Source of the DNA: Chitinophagaceae bacterium
GTDB taxonomy: Bacteria; Bacteroidota; Bacteroidia; Chitinophagales; Chitinophagaceae
Assembly: GCA_016721085.1 (NCBI GenBank)
Contig: JADKJI010000044.1
Location: 1-59,642, forward strand
Direction of reading: 5' to 3'
DNA: 59,642 nt
Within the stretch, counting starts at the first letter, position 1. Each line of letters opens with the position of its first letter. Below, piece after piece: positions 20,297 to 29,968 of the stretch. The notes under the pieces are model-generated. The model searched no databases, was not told the origin of the DNA, and saw only the letters and a program-made list of their open reading frames with translations. The position numbers and the translations under genes are program-made.

Positions 20297-20674
20297 ATGA
20301 AAAAAGTAACTGGGATTGGAGGGATATTCTTTAAATGCAAAGACCCGAATGCCGTAAATGAGTGGTACAAAAAAAATCTGGGGATTGAAGCGAACCAATA
20401 TGGCGCCAGTTTTGAGTGGCGTGATGTTGAGGACAGTACTAAGAAGGGACTTACCCAATGGAGTACTTTTAAAGAAGAAACGAAATATTTCGAGCCTTCT
20501 TCAAAAGATTTCATGATAAACTACCGGGTGGAAAATCTGGAAGCATTAGTCGAGGAACTAAAAAAGGAAAATGTCACCATCGTTGATGCTATTGAATCAT
20601 ATGACTACGGGAAGTTTGTCCATATAGTAGACCTGGAAGGAAATAAGATTCAGTTGTGGGAGCCTACTGAATAG
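20297..20674 (+). CDS. VOC family (glyoxalase-like) protein
   Basis: An intact 125-residue protein with the two beta-alpha-beta-beta-beta modules of the vicinal oxygen chelate fold: KVTGIGGIFFKCKDPNAVNEWYKKNLGIE, then VENLEALVEELKKENVTIV and a C-terminal FVHIVDLEGNKIQLWEP. The Glu of the last motif (LWEP) is a usual metal ligand. It may be a glyoxalase or a resistance-type dioxygenase relative; the substrate cannot be told. The gene is followed by a family-2 palindromic repeat. Confidence 0.9.
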   Translation: MKKVTGIGGIFFKCKDPNAVNEWYKKNLGIEANQYGASFEWRDVEDSTKKGLTQWSTFKEETKYFEPSSKDFMINYRVENLEALVEELKKENVTIVDAIESYDYGKFVHIVDLEGNKIQLWEPTE

Positions 20675-20680
20675 AATTCC

Positions 20681-20775
20681 TGGGTTGTTTTTTACAACCC
20701 GAGATGTCATCTTACCCCCAAGATGACATCTCGGGGGTAAGATGACATCTCCCCCCAACAGTACTGTTGGGGTAA
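20681..20775. repeat. palindromic repeat, family 2, copy b
   Basis: Three hairpins in a row: GGGTTGTTTTTTACAACCC (20682-20700), GAGATGTCATCTT with AAGATGACATCTC (20701-20732), and CCCCAACAGTACTGTTGGGG (20753-20772), with an additional AAGATGACATCT copy between. The first could terminate the VOC gene. Confidence 0.85.
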
Positions 20776-20895
20776 AATACCACTAAATAAATTATTCACT
20801 CACTTTATACAATCCCACTTACCTTACAATTCTTTACCTGAAGTATTCTAAACTTTTGTTGTAATTTCCAGTACAACCAACCAATACCAACTGCA

Positions 20896-22641
20896 ATGCT
20901 GCGCCATTTAACCCTTTTGACCCTGCTGGCATTCGCTACGGCATGGGTAGCTTTTAACAATATCCATAGACCCACCCCAACAAATAAGCTTGCCGGGAAC
21001 ATTTCTAAGAAGATTAATATAAAGTCCTGCGGGCCAGATTGGGAGGCATTTAATAATCTTGGCGAGGAAATAGATATTCCAATAATCCCTGGATCAGGCA
21101 ATGTATCATGGAAAATAACTACGCAGAGTGATAGTGCCCAATTGTATTTCAATCAGGGAATGAACATGTATTATTCATTCCATATAATCGAAGCTATGGC
21201 CTCTTTCAGAAAGGCTATGAAATTCGATGCTGAATCTCCCATGCTTTTCTGGGCCGAAGCCCTAACTTATGGCCCGAATATTAATGACCTTGGCTATGCT
21301 GCTTCTCCTGCAGCTATGCAAGCTGTAAAGAATGCCAATCAATTTATCAATAAGGCAACTCCTACGGAAAAAGCCCTTATTGCCGCCATGTCTATCCGAT
21401 ATACAAACGACTCAGCAGATGCAACTAGAAAAAGCCTAAACATGGCTTATACAGCTGAGATGAAAAAGGCCTACGACCTTTATCCAAACCACCCTGATGT
21501 ACAGGCGCTATATGCAGATGCCATGATGCTCGAGCATCCCTGGGATCTTTGGAATATCAATGGTACTCCAAAACCATGGACGCCACCCATTGAAGAAGTG
21601 CTTGAAAAACTTTTAGCCAAATCGCCAAATCATCCTGGAGCCAACCACTATTATATACATGTAATGGAGCCTTCTCCCTATGCAGCCAAAGCCTTACCCA
21701 GTGCAGCGAGATTGGGAAAAATCACTCCTTCCCTTTCACATACGGTACATATGCCTTCGCATATCTATTTACGTACGGGAGAATTCAATACCGGCGCTAA
21801 AGTGAATGAAAATGCAGTAACTGAATACAAGAAATCTATTGCTGCATTTGCACCAGTAACGGGAGCAGATTTTCTATATCTTATCCATAACCTTCATATG
21901 CAGACAACAGTTGCTATGCTTGCAGGACGATCAAAATATAGTGTACAGTCGGCAATGGAAACTGCAGCATCGGTTCCGGAAGCTTATACACTTTCCCCAG
22001 CCCCTTTCGGCTCCGGAGCACAATACATTTATATGGTGCCAACATTAGCCAATATTCGTTTTGGTAATTGGGAAGCATTAGTGAATGCACAAGCGCCAAA
22101 TTCAAATATGATATATGCCAATATCCTTTTCCACTTCGGTAAAGGCATGGCACTGGCTCATACTAATAAAATAAATGATGCCAATGCAGAATTAAACCAG
22201 ATGGAACAACTGATGAAAGATTCTGGCCTTTATATACCCTTTGGAGTTTTCTCTCCTGCTATAGATGGGGCAAAAGTTGCTTATGATCTTTTGGAAGGCA
22301 GTATTGCTATGGCACAAAAAGATTACACAGCAGCTATTGCCAGCTTTACCAAAGCAGTTGTTACGGAAGAAAACATGGTGTATACAGAGCCGCGCGATTG
22401 GCTATTGAATCCAAAACATTATTTAGGTAATGCTTATGTGAAGGCAGGTGATTTTATTACTGCGGAAAAAGTATTCAGAAAAGACTTATTGAATAATAAT
22501 GAAAATGGATGGGCATTGTATGGCATTTACCAATGTTTGCTGGCAAAGAAGAAAAGTAAAGAAGCAGCGGCGATGCTCGCCAGGTACAAAAAGGCTTTCT
22601 CTCAGGCAGATATAAAATTAGTGGCTGCGGTTTGTTATTAA
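20896..22641 (+). CDS. secreted tetratricopeptide-repeat protein
   Basis: An intact 581-residue protein with an N-terminal hydrophobic signal or anchor (LTLLTLLAFATAWVAF). TPR-like helix pairs follow: SAQLYFNQGMNMYYSFHIIEAMASFRKAMKFDAESP, EEVLEKLLAKSPNHPGANHYYIHVME, and near the C-terminus DYTAAIASFTKAVVTEENM and GNAYVKAGDFITAEKVFRKDLL. The conserved ANHYYIHVMEPS and HTVHMPSHIYLRTGEF segments are seen in a group of predicted exported TPR proteins of unknown function. I infer a periplasmic scaffold or binding role. It is bounded on both sides by family-2 palindromes. Confidence 0.87.
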   Translation: MLRHLTLLTLLAFATAWVAFNNIHRPTPTNKLAGNISKKINIKSCGPDWEAFNNLGEEIDIPIIPGSGNVSWKITTQSDSAQLYFNQGMNMYYSFHIIEAMASFRKAMKFDAESPMLFWAEALTYGPNINDLGYAASPAAMQAVKNANQFINKATPTEKALIAAMSIRYTNDSADATRKSLNMAYTAEMKKAYDLYPNHPDVQALYADAMMLEHPWDLWNINGTPKPWTPPIEEVLEKLLAKSPNHPGANHYYIHVMEPSPYAAKALPSAARLGKITPSLSHTVHMPSHIYLRTGEFNTGAKVNENAVTEYKKSIAAFAPVTGADFLYLIHNLHMQTTVAMLAGRSKYSVQSAMETAASVPEAYTLSPAPFGSGAQYIYMVPTLANIRFGNWEALVNAQAPNSNMIYANILFHFGKGMALAHTNKINDANAELNQMEQLMKDSGLYIPFGVFSPAIDGAKVAYDLLEGSIAMAQKDYTAAIASFTKAVVTEENMVYTEPRDWLLNPKHYLGNAYVKAGDFITAEKVFRKDLLNNNENGWALYGIYQCLLAKKKSKEAAAMLARYKKAFSQADIKLVAAVCY

Positions 22642-22646
22642 CAAGG

Positions 22647-22750
22647 GCGGATGCCATCCTACCCCCAGGATGTCATCCTGGGTATAGGATGTCATCACCC
22701 CCCAGGATGACATCCGGGGGGTAGGATGGCATCCGTAGTTGTAAAACACA
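22647..22750. repeat. palindromic repeat, family 2, copy c
   Basis: The outer arms (GGATGCCATCCTACCCCC at 22649-22666 and its near-complement ending at 22734) enclose AGGATGTCATCCT and GGATGTCATC/GGATGACATCC units. The element ends in GTTGTAAAACACAA, as in copy a. It fills most of the gap between the TPR and amidohydrolase genes. Confidence 0.85.
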
Positions 22751-22779
22751 ATCCCCTATCTTTATAAAAACTAACTATC

Positions 22780-24132
22780 ATGAACCATATCCTCTTTCAC
22801 AAACACTCCAGATCAATTCTAACATCACTATTATTCCTAATATCTTTCTCCTTATTCTCTCAGAACAAACCTTCAGTTACCATTATTGAAAACGTACTTA
22901 TTTATAATGGAAGTTCCGACAAACTCTCCGCCCCTTCTAATGTTCTAATCGAAGGGAATACTATTAAGAAAATATCAACAGCGGCCATCCCCGACCCCTC
23001 AGGTGCCTCTGTTACCCGCATAAAAGGTGGTGGAAGAACACTAATGCCCGGACTTATCGATGCCCATACGCATATCATGTTCAGCACTTTACCTCAAATA
23101 GCCATTCTTACTGGCGACCTTGGATTTATAAATGTTGCCGCTGTTAAAGCCGCTAACGAAATGCTCTTGAGAGGATTTACAAGTATCCGTGACCTGGGAG
23201 GCCCTGTATTCGGGCTCAAACGTGGTATCGATTTGGGCTTTGTACCAGGTCCAAGAATATGGCCTTCTGGTGCCTTCATATCGCAAACAGGCGGACATGG
23301 TGACTTCCGTTTACCAAACGACTTACCTGCAGCCCCGGGTGATTTTACATTCAGTGAAAAAACCGGCGGTGCCGCTATTGCCGATAATCCAGATATGGTA
23401 AGGCAAAGAGCCCGCGAACAACTGGCACTGGGTGCTTCACAAATAAAACTGATGGCCGGTGGTGGGGTGTCTTCCACATATGATCCTTTGGATGTAACAC
23501 AATACACCGTACCTGAATTAAGAGCTGCTGTAGAAGCTGCTGAAAACTGGGGCACTTATGTTACTGTCCATGCTTATACGCCAAAAGCTGTTTCACAAGC
23601 AATTGAAGCTGGTGTAAAATGTATTGATCATGGTCAGCTTCTGGACGATGCAACCGCAAAACTGATGGCTGATAAAGGAGTATGGTGGAGTATGCAGCCT
23701 TTTACAGATGATGTACCCTCTGCTTTTGCTGAAGGAAGTCCAAACAGAATAAAGCAAAAGGAAATGTTCAGTGGAACAGAAAAAGCCTATTCACTTGCAA
23801 AAAAATACAAAGTGAAACTGGCTTGGGGCACAGACATCCTTTTCAGTGCTGAAAATGCAGCCGCTCAGTGTACACAACTAACAAAAATGACCAAATGGTT
23901 TACAACCGCAGAAGTACTGAAAATGGCTACTGCTGATAATGCAGCCCTATTATCACTTTCAGGACTTCGCACCCCTTACCCTGGAGAAATAGGTGTTATT
24001 AAAGAAGGTGCATTTGCTGATATACTTCTTATTAATGGCAATCCATTAAATGATATTCATCTACTAGATAACCCCGCGAAGAACCTACTGCTCATCATGA
24101 AGGATGGGAAAATATATAAAAACATTTTATAA
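22780..24132 (+). CDS. secreted metal-dependent amidohydrolase
   Basis: An intact 450-residue protein with a signal peptide (SILTSLLFLISFSLFSQ). The amidohydrolase TIM-barrel metal site is complete: His96 and His98 in GLIDAHTHIM, a carboxylated-Lys candidate in SQIKLMAGGGVSS, His residues in VTVHAYTPKA and CIDHGQLLDD, and Asp in WGTDILFSAENA. The final beta-sandwich segment (GEIGVIKEGAFADILLINGNP) is typical. The architecture matches imidazolonepropionase-like or Xaa-Pro dipeptidase-like amidohydrolases. The export signal suggests a periplasmic peptidase or amidase; the substrate is unknown. Confidence 0.92.
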   Translation: MNHILFHKHSRSILTSLLFLISFSLFSQNKPSVTIIENVLIYNGSSDKLSAPSNVLIEGNTIKKISTAAIPDPSGASVTRIKGGGRTLMPGLIDAHTHIMFSTLPQIAILTGDLGFINVAAVKAANEMLLRGFTSIRDLGGPVFGLKRGIDLGFVPGPRIWPSGAFISQTGGHGDFRLPNDLPAAPGDFTFSEKTGGAAIADNPDMVRQRAREQLALGASQIKLMAGGGVSSTYDPLDVTQYTVPELRAAVEAAENWGTYVTVHAYTPKAVSQAIEAGVKCIDHGQLLDDATAKLMADKGVWWSMQPFTDDVPSAFAEGSPNRIKQKEMFSGTEKAYSLAKKYKVKLAWGTDILFSAENAAAQCTQLTKMTKWFTTAEVLKMATADNAALLSLSGLRTPYPGEIGVIKEGAFADILLINGNPLNDIHLLDNPAKNLLLIMKDGKIYKNIL

Positions 24133-24133
24133 C

Positions 24134-24195
24134 TGTTTTTTACAACCCGAGATGTCATCTTGGGGGTAAGATGACATCTCGGGTTGTAAAAAACA
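24134..24195. terminator. perfect 28-bp inverted repeat (family 2, copy d)
   Basis: The arms at 24134-24161 and 24168-24195 are perfectly complementary with a 6-nt loop (GGGGGT). The arm starts TGTTTTTTACAACCCGAGAT. It lies between the convergent amidohydrolase and response regulator genes and should act as a bidirectional terminator, with T/A runs on both ends. Confidence 0.85.
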
Positions 24196-24205
24196 ATCAA
24201 TAAAT

Positions 24206-24829
24206 TTACTGATGAAGATTCCTATAATAAAACGCAATCGCTTCGCCGAGTGATGAAACATGTAATTTCTCATAAATATGCTTCACATGCGTATTCACCG
24301 TATTGAAACTTAAGAAGAGTTTATCAGCTACCATCTTATAGCTTAATCCATCCGCCAGTAATTTCAATACCTCGGTTTCCCTTACACTCAAAGGATTATT
24401 CACCTTACGGGGCTGGAAATAATCCAACACTTTCAATGCAATACCAGGATTCATTACAGCTCCTCCATCATATACCTCCTGTATTGCTTGCAATATTCTT
24501 TGAGGAGAATCCTTTTTTAATATATAGCCACTGGCGCCATTCCTGATGCATTCGAAAATCTTATCAGTATCATCAAACACTGTCTGCATCAAAACCTTTA
24601 TATGAGGGAACTGTTGTTTAATCTCCTTTAAGCCAGTAATACCATCTTTCTCAGGCATATTAATATCCATCAGAACAACTTCAGGAAAACAGGCTTCCAT
24701 GTCTGCCTTCAAACGAGTACAATTAACGGCTTCTCCGCAAAATTGCATTTCAGGACTCAGTTCCAGCAAAGCCTTTAAACTATCCCTCCTGGGATGGTTA
24801 TCATCATATATAAAAACTCGGATTGGCAT
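24206..24829 (-). CDS. LuxR-family response regulator (NarL/FixJ type)
   Basis: An intact 207-residue two-domain regulator. The receiver has the acidic pair (IYDDNHP), phospho-acceptor Asp55 (VVLMDINMPEKDG), Thr/Val switch region (MQTVFDD) and the conserved Lys (GYILKKD). The C-terminal LuxR-type HTH is LSVRETEVLKLLADGLSYKMVADKLFLSFNTVNTHVKHIYEKL. It lies 19 nt downstream of the histidine kinase gene and is probably its partner. Targets are unknown. Confidence 0.94.
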   Translation of the reverse strand: MPIRVFIYDDNHPRRDSLKALLELSPEMQFCGEAVNCTRLKADMEACFPEVVLMDINMPEKDGITGLKEIKQQFPHIKVLMQTVFDDTDKIFECIRNGASGYILKKDSPQRILQAIQEVYDGGAVMNPGIALKVLDYFQPRKVNNPLSVRETEVLKLLADGLSYKMVADKLFLSFNTVNTHVKHIYEKLHVSSLGEAIAFYYRNLHQ

Positions 24830-24848
24830 TATTCAAAAGTAACAAGTA

Positions 24849-26672
24849 TTAGCTGAGGCCAGCATACCTAAATCTAGTTAATGGACTGTAAAGGGAAAAC
24901 AGTCTAATTTTGGTTCCCTTTCCTAAAGCTGTTTCAATGAAGAAAATACCGCTTAACTCCTTTGTTCTCTGTTCCATATTTTCCAGCCCATTGCCAACGC
25001 TGCCCCTTCATCAAATCCAATACCATCGTCTTCAATTATCATTATAAGATCTTTATTCTCTGTATAAAGAGATAATCCCGCCATTTTTGCCTTGCTGTAT
25101 TTGGCAATATTGTTCATAGCTTCTTTTGCTATCAAAAGGATGTTTTTCCTCGCTGTGATACCAGTAATTACAGCATCTGCATTCGGCATAATATTATAAG
25201 TGAATGCAATGTTCCCATCTGCCAGCAAGCCCGAAGCATAATTCTTTATCTTGATTTCAAAAGAGGTATTACTGCTTCCCCCCGATTTCATACTCCAAAC
25301 AATATCATTCATGTTCTCCATGATCTCTTTGCTCTGGCTGCTAATCTTATTAACCATCTCGATAGCCTTATCTGGATTGCTGGATAATGATTGTTCAGCT
25401 ATGGTGCCATAAATCTGCAAACTACTTAGGGAGGCACCTATATCATCATGTAAGTCCTGACTAATCTTCTGACGTATTTTAGAAACAGCAATCTTTTGGT
25501 TTTGGAAATAACGATACACTAAAAAGCCTATAACTAAAAAAGTGATTCCGATCATTGCTAACATCAAACGTGTATTGGCCAATTCCTGCTTTCTCTCCGC
25601 TTCTTCCACCTGCAGACTTAATATATGTTTTTCATTTTCCATCCCAGCGTTTAAAATGGTTTGTATCTGCCTGTTATTACCATCAATATTCGACTTTTCA
25701 ATAGCCAATTTCAACTCCATTGCTTTTACCAATTCTGTGGATTGGCCTTGTTTTCGATATATATCAATGGCTGTATTCAGAAACACCAAAGCATAAAACC
25801 GATTGATATTCGGATTTGTATGAAGCAATGAAAACCCACTATCAAGACTCCTGCGCATTTCACCAGCTTGGTTTAATTGATAATGCGCTTGTGCCATACC
25901 ACTATAACATATCAATGCAACATCAAGATCCAGTGAATGAATAGCAACAGTTACCCCCTTACTATAATTATTGAGGGCACTATCAGCTTTGCTTATCGCC
26001 ATATACACATCCCCTAAACTGGCATAGCCAACTGCTATACCCCTATCCCATTTTATTTCTGTAGCCTTTTCCAATGAAATATAATTATGGATATAAGGCG
26101 CTATCATATTGCCCCATTTTAAGATAAGCCTCCCTAAATTACCATGTAGGTGATGTGGCTTTGAAAGACTTAAATACTGAGGTGGATTTGGTGGTTGTTT
26201 TGTATAAAGCAATCCTTTCTTATAAAAAGCAACCGATCTTGCAGCACTATCGATATTCATATAGAATAACCCAAGAAAATTATAGCTATCGGCCAAAAGA
26301 ATACTATCCTTTAAGGCCTCGGCCATCAACAAGCCTCTTCTACTTTCCTGAAGTCCGAGCTGTTGGAGATTGTTATAATAATAAACCTCAGCCTGTCGGG
26401 TTAGCAAGAAATAGTTATCAAGTGAATTAATCTTTAAAGGCAATAACTGATGAATTTCATTAAGCCACAATTGGGAAGAATCATACTGCTCAATATTCAT
26501 GAATTCGTCAGCAATATAAAAACAGGTTTTGATGTAACTCTTTATATCAGCTCTTTGACTGGCTGCCTTTCTGAATGGCAGAATCTATCTGCCGAAGGGT
26601 TGTTTGTTGCGAAAACCCATTTATGCAAATAATAAAAAAGAAAGAAAGAAACAGTAATTTCCCGATGACCAT
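24849..26672 (-). CDS. TPR-containing sensor histidine kinase, frameshifted
   Basis: The start at 26672 gives a signal peptide (MVIGKLLFLSFFFIICINGF). A frameshift near 26545 joins this to the long open part from 26500. The N-terminal half is a periplasmic TPR-like sensor (about residues 40-330), then one membrane helix (LMLAMIGITFLVIGFLVYRYF), a HisKA_3 phospho-acceptor (KISQDLHDDIGASLSSLQIYG) and a HATPase_c domain (AKEAMNNIAKYSKA, IIEDDGIGFD). A second frameshift near 24985 restores the last ATP-lid segment (GNGLENMEQRTKELSG, ETALGKGTKIRL). It should pass phosphate to the adjacent response regulator. The architecture is common in Bacteroidota. Confidence 0.9.
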
Positions 26673-26765
26673 GAACGGAAGATAAGGAAAAAAACAAATA
26701 AGTACGAGGCATATGACCAGGACTCAGAATCACTTATAGTAATTAAATATCCAAAACCTGCAAAA

Positions 26766-27605
26766 TCAATAATAAGTTATTTCCCTATACTCCATTTCAT
26801 AAACTTCATAAGAAGACTTATCATAATAGCGTATAATAGTGGCCGATTTGTCAATCCAATTATTATACTTATCGTATTTATAAGAAATCGATTTTTGTTC
26901 TTCTAATTTACCATTCTCATCATACTCTTCTTGCAATACCATATTTCCATAATCATCATACTTCATTTTCAAAAAGTATTCTCTCTTCCTTTCCGAATTC
27001 TTATACTTCTCTGAAATTGCATTTCCCTTAATATCATAAACATACGAATATTGATACTCAACAGTCCCATCAGCTTTTGAAGAAATACGGCTCAAAACAT
27101 TACCCTTTGTATCCAATATATATTCTACAGTCCCCAATAACTCATTTTTATTATTATAAAGCAAATGTTTGACCATCTGCTTCTTAGAATTATATTTAAA
27201 TGCATGCCTCATTATAATAGTATCATTACTACTATACTCCACCCATTCTATGCGATTTCCTGATTTATCGAAACTAAAAATTGACTTTCCATCATAAACT
27301 CTTCCTTTGTTAAAATTGCTATCATAATTTCTTCTGCCCTTTTGATCGTATGTGGGAATAATCATGAAATCTTTGGCCCCGATTTCATTTTCGAAACTAC
27401 TATACTCCGACAAAAACCCCTTTTCGTTATAACTTATGAATGATTTTATCCCAAACCTGCGCTCTTCCCCTGGATCTTGAGAATAACTAATAAAGCTTAC
27501 ACTCTTTACTTTACCTTTCAATTTATCATCTTCTACATCTGTTATTTGTGAATAGGTAACAGCGGAAATACAAAATAGCAGCATGCTGGTAAGTAGTGAT
27601 TTCAT
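26766..27605 (-). CDS. secreted protein with YD-like beta repeats
   Basis: An intact 279-residue protein with a signal peptide (MKSLLTSMLLFCISAVTYSQ). The mature part consists of about ten units with the pattern Y-[DN]-x-K/D-G-N-x-x-x-x (SYNEKGFLSEYSSFE, SFDKSGNRIEWVEYSS, VYDIKGNAISEKYKN, KYDDYGNMVLQEEYDENG, KYDKYNNWIDKSAT), resembling RHS/YD strands. It is much too short to be a toxin shell. The function is unknown; I infer a periplasmic or surface beta-structure. It lies 94 nt upstream of the kinase gene in the same direction. Confidence 0.8.
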   Translation of the reverse strand: MKSLLTSMLLFCISAVTYSQITDVEDDKLKGKVKSVSFISYSQDPGEERRFGIKSFISYNEKGFLSEYSSFENEIGAKDFMIIPTYDQKGRRNYDSNFNKGRVYDGKSIFSFDKSGNRIEWVEYSSNDTIIMRHAFKYNSKKQMVKHLLYNNKNELLGTVEYILDTKGNVLSRISSKADGTVEYQYSYVYDIKGNAISEKYKNSERKREYFLKMKYDDYGNMVLQEEYDENGKLEEQKSISYKYDKYNNWIDKSATIIRYYDKSSYEVYEMEYREITYY

Positions 27606-27772
27606 TACTGTAACAGCCTTAGGTTAAGAATACCTTATTTACCGCTCATTGATAATTTTCCGGTTTTAATTTTCTAATTTGACGAGATAAAAAACCGTTC
27701 GAAGATTTATCACTCAGGGCAGAGGCGTGTGGGGGTGGGTAAAAAAAAAACGATACGCAAAAGAAAGCCTCC

Positions 27773-27794
27773 CGCGTCACTGCGTCTCCGCGGT
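27773..27794. repeat. GC-rich repeat family 1, single arm
   Basis: CGCGTCACTGCGTCTCCGCGGT followed by an A-run matches the family-1 arm found at 11623, 29767 and 49980, with one substitution. No good partner arm is seen upstream. It lies in the leader of the sulfatase gene; the gap 27606-27857 holds nothing else recognised. Confidence 0.7.
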
Positions 27795-27857
27795 AAAAAA
27801 AATAATGTAAGTTTGATAACCAAGAGCAAAATCGACACCGATAATAAATCACCTTAC

Positions 27858-29573
27858 ATGCTGCCATTCCGAAAACTCATTTTATTCCTGGTCTTCGCTG
27901 CATTGATTCATTCTTCCAATGCCCAGGTATACCGGCCCAATATACTCTGGATTGTTTGTGAAGACATATCCCCCTTCATCGGTGCTTATGGAGCTTCTGA
28001 ATTGAAAACACCATCTATTGATCGATTGGCTAAGGAAGGCATTCGTTATACGCATGCCTATTCCGTATCTGGCGTATGCGCACCCAGCCGATCAGCGATC
28101 ATTACAGGCATGTATCCAACATCAATAGGTACACAGCATATGAGAACTGCTGGAGATCCGAAGTTCCAACCTGTGCCCTCCTATTCAGCTGTGATCCCTG
28201 ATTACGTAAAATGCTTCCCGGAAATACTCAGACAATCTGGTGGTTACTATTGCACTAATAATTTCAAGCAAGACTATCAATTCACTCCTCCAGTAACGGT
28301 ATGGGACGAGAACGGCCCTGCTGCCTCGTATAGAAACAGAAGACCCGGTCAGCCCTTTTTTGCTGTTTACAATCTGGCAATCACACACGAATCGATGCTT
28401 TTCCCAAGTAAGGATAGCCTATTGGTTGACCCCGACAAATTAACCGTACCACCTATTTATCCTGATACGAAAACAGTACGATCCGATATCGCCAGATTAT
28501 ATACCAATATCCAATTAATGGATAAACAGGTAGGTGAAATACTTGAACAATTAAAAAAGGATAGTCTATATGATAATACCATCATTTTCTTTTACAGCGA
28601 TCATGGCGGCGCCTTACCCTGGATGAAAAGAGAAGTATTGGAACGGGGTACTCATATTCCATTGATCATACGATTCCCATCCCGTTTTAAATCGCAGGAC
28701 ACTATTTCTAACAAACTTATAAGTACGATTGATTTTGCTCCAACAGTCCTAAACATGGCTCGAATACAGCTTCCATCCTATTTACAGGGACAGCCCTTCA
28801 TCAACTTCAATCGCAATACCACGTATACGGACAGATCATATGTATTTGCAGCCCGGGACAGAATGGATACTGAATACGACCGGGTGAGGATGGTACGTGA
28901 TTTACGATTCCGGTATTGCATCAATTACCAAATGGATAAACCTTATTATCAGAATATAGAATTTCGTCGGGGAATCCCGATGATGGCCGAGATATTGAAA
29001 TTAAAAGAAGAAGGAAAACTTGGTTCCGTTCCAATGATGTGGTTCAATAAAAAACCAAAAGAAGAACTCTATGATGTTGAAAAAGACCCTTTCGAGTTAC
29101 AAAATCTGGCAAATCACCCACTATATAAAGAAAAGTTATTGGAATTAAGGGGTGCATATGAAGAATGGATAACCACCTATGGCGATAAAAGCGAGATGTC
29201 TGAAAAGGAAATGCTACAAAAGATGTGGAACAATCAAAGTGTTGCACCAGCAACTGCAACACCAACGGTGTCCGTTACAAAGAAAGGTATTCATATAGAA
29301 TGCAGTACAAAAGGAGCCTCAATAGGGTATCGAATAGTGAATGCAAATAACACAAGTTCAAACCATATCATTCAATCCTGGGATTTCGGATTCCAAAAAG
29401 GCTCCAATCAAAATGGGAAATCAATACCAGCAGCACCTGTTTGGAATATTTACGAAAAAGGTAGTTCTATTGTTGTAAACCCTGGGGATACGCTGAAGAT
29501 AAATGCAATGAGAATCGGATATTCGCCAGCGGTAGTAGATGTGGTGGATGGGAAGGTAGTTGGAAAGGAGTAA
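27858..29573 (+). CDS. secreted type I sulfatase
   Basis: The protein is 571 residues from ATG 27858, where a signal peptide begins (MLPFRKLILFLVFAALIHSS). An upstream in-frame extension crosses a palindromic repeat and is unlikely. The formylglycine motif is CAPSR (Cys74 in SGVCAPSRSAIITGMYPTS), and the metal-site segment PNILWIVCEDISPFIGAYG is at the N-terminus. IIFFYSDHGGALPWMKREVLERGTHIPLII gives the usual second metal-binding Asp-His. The layout resembles heparan N-sulfatase-like enzymes (SGSH-type). The C-terminal 90 residues resemble a chitobiase C-terminal-type beta domain. It probably desulfates a glycan in the periplasm and needs a formylglycine-generating enzyme encoded elsewhere. 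Confidence 0.93.
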   Translation: MLPFRKLILFLVFAALIHSSNAQVYRPNILWIVCEDISPFIGAYGASELKTPSIDRLAKEGIRYTHAYSVSGVCAPSRSAIITGMYPTSIGTQHMRTAGDPKFQPVPSYSAVIPDYVKCFPEILRQSGGYYCTNNFKQDYQFTPPVTVWDENGPAASYRNRRPGQPFFAVYNLAITHESMLFPSKDSLLVDPDKLTVPPIYPDTKTVRSDIARLYTNIQLMDKQVGEILEQLKKDSLYDNTIIFFYSDHGGALPWMKREVLERGTHIPLIIRFPSRFKSQDTISNKLISTIDFAPTVLNMARIQLPSYLQGQPFINFNRNTTYTDRSYVFAARDRMDTEYDRVRMVRDLRFRYCINYQMDKPYYQNIEFRRGIPMMAEILKLKEEGKLGSVPMMWFNKKPKEELYDVEKDPFELQNLANHPLYKEKLLELRGAYEEWITTYGDKSEMSEKEMLQKMWNNQSVAPATATPTVSVTKKGIHIECSTKGASIGYRIVNANNTSSNHIIQSWDFGFQKGSNQNGKSIPAAPVWNIYEKGSSIVVNPGDTLKINAMRIGYSPAVVDVVDGKVVGKE

Positions 29574-29583
29574 TCCTTTTTTC

Positions 29584-29787
29584 ACCGCAGAGACGCGGAG
29601 ACGCAGGGGTGTTAACCGGGAAGGCGGAGAGGATACTTCCTTCTAAAGTTTCAAATAGTTTACAAATACTCATACTCTCACCGTCACCCTTGCGAAAGTT
29701 TTAGTAATTGCTTACACCTTAAAATCTTTGAGTATAAAATCCTTCCCGCCTTCCCGGTAATCCCACGCGTCTCCGCGTCTCTGCGGT
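29584..29787. repeat. nested palindrome, MITE-like element (family 1 outer arms)
   Basis: Outer perfect 21-bp inverted arms lie at 29584-29604 and 29767-29787 (ACCGCAGAGACGCGGAGACG...). Inner perfect 13-bp arms lie at 29615-29627 (ACCGGGAAGGCGG) and 29746-29758. The core of about 118 bp is AT-rich, with a CTCACCGTCACC stretch and no ORF. It occupies half of the 395-nt gap 29574-29968 between sulfatase and dioxygenase; the remaining 180 nt show no gene. The arms recur at 49980-50000 and the inner motif in 49745-49976. Confidence 0.85.
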
Positions 29788-29968
29788 AAAAAACCATTAA
29801 AAATATAACACCACCAGATCACTAACTGAAACTTATCACAAATCAAAATCTCTCCAAACCACATTTTTGGCAGTTAAAATAACATATCTTCAATAATAAC
29901 CCCCACCCTGTAAATTCCCTGCCACTCTCTCTCTTTTATTAACTGCCTTCTAACTAAATCTATTTGTT

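Noticed and set aside
29584..29787. Insertion sequence
   Set aside because: Inverted ends are present but there is no transposase or remnant; called a palindromic MITE-like repeat instead.
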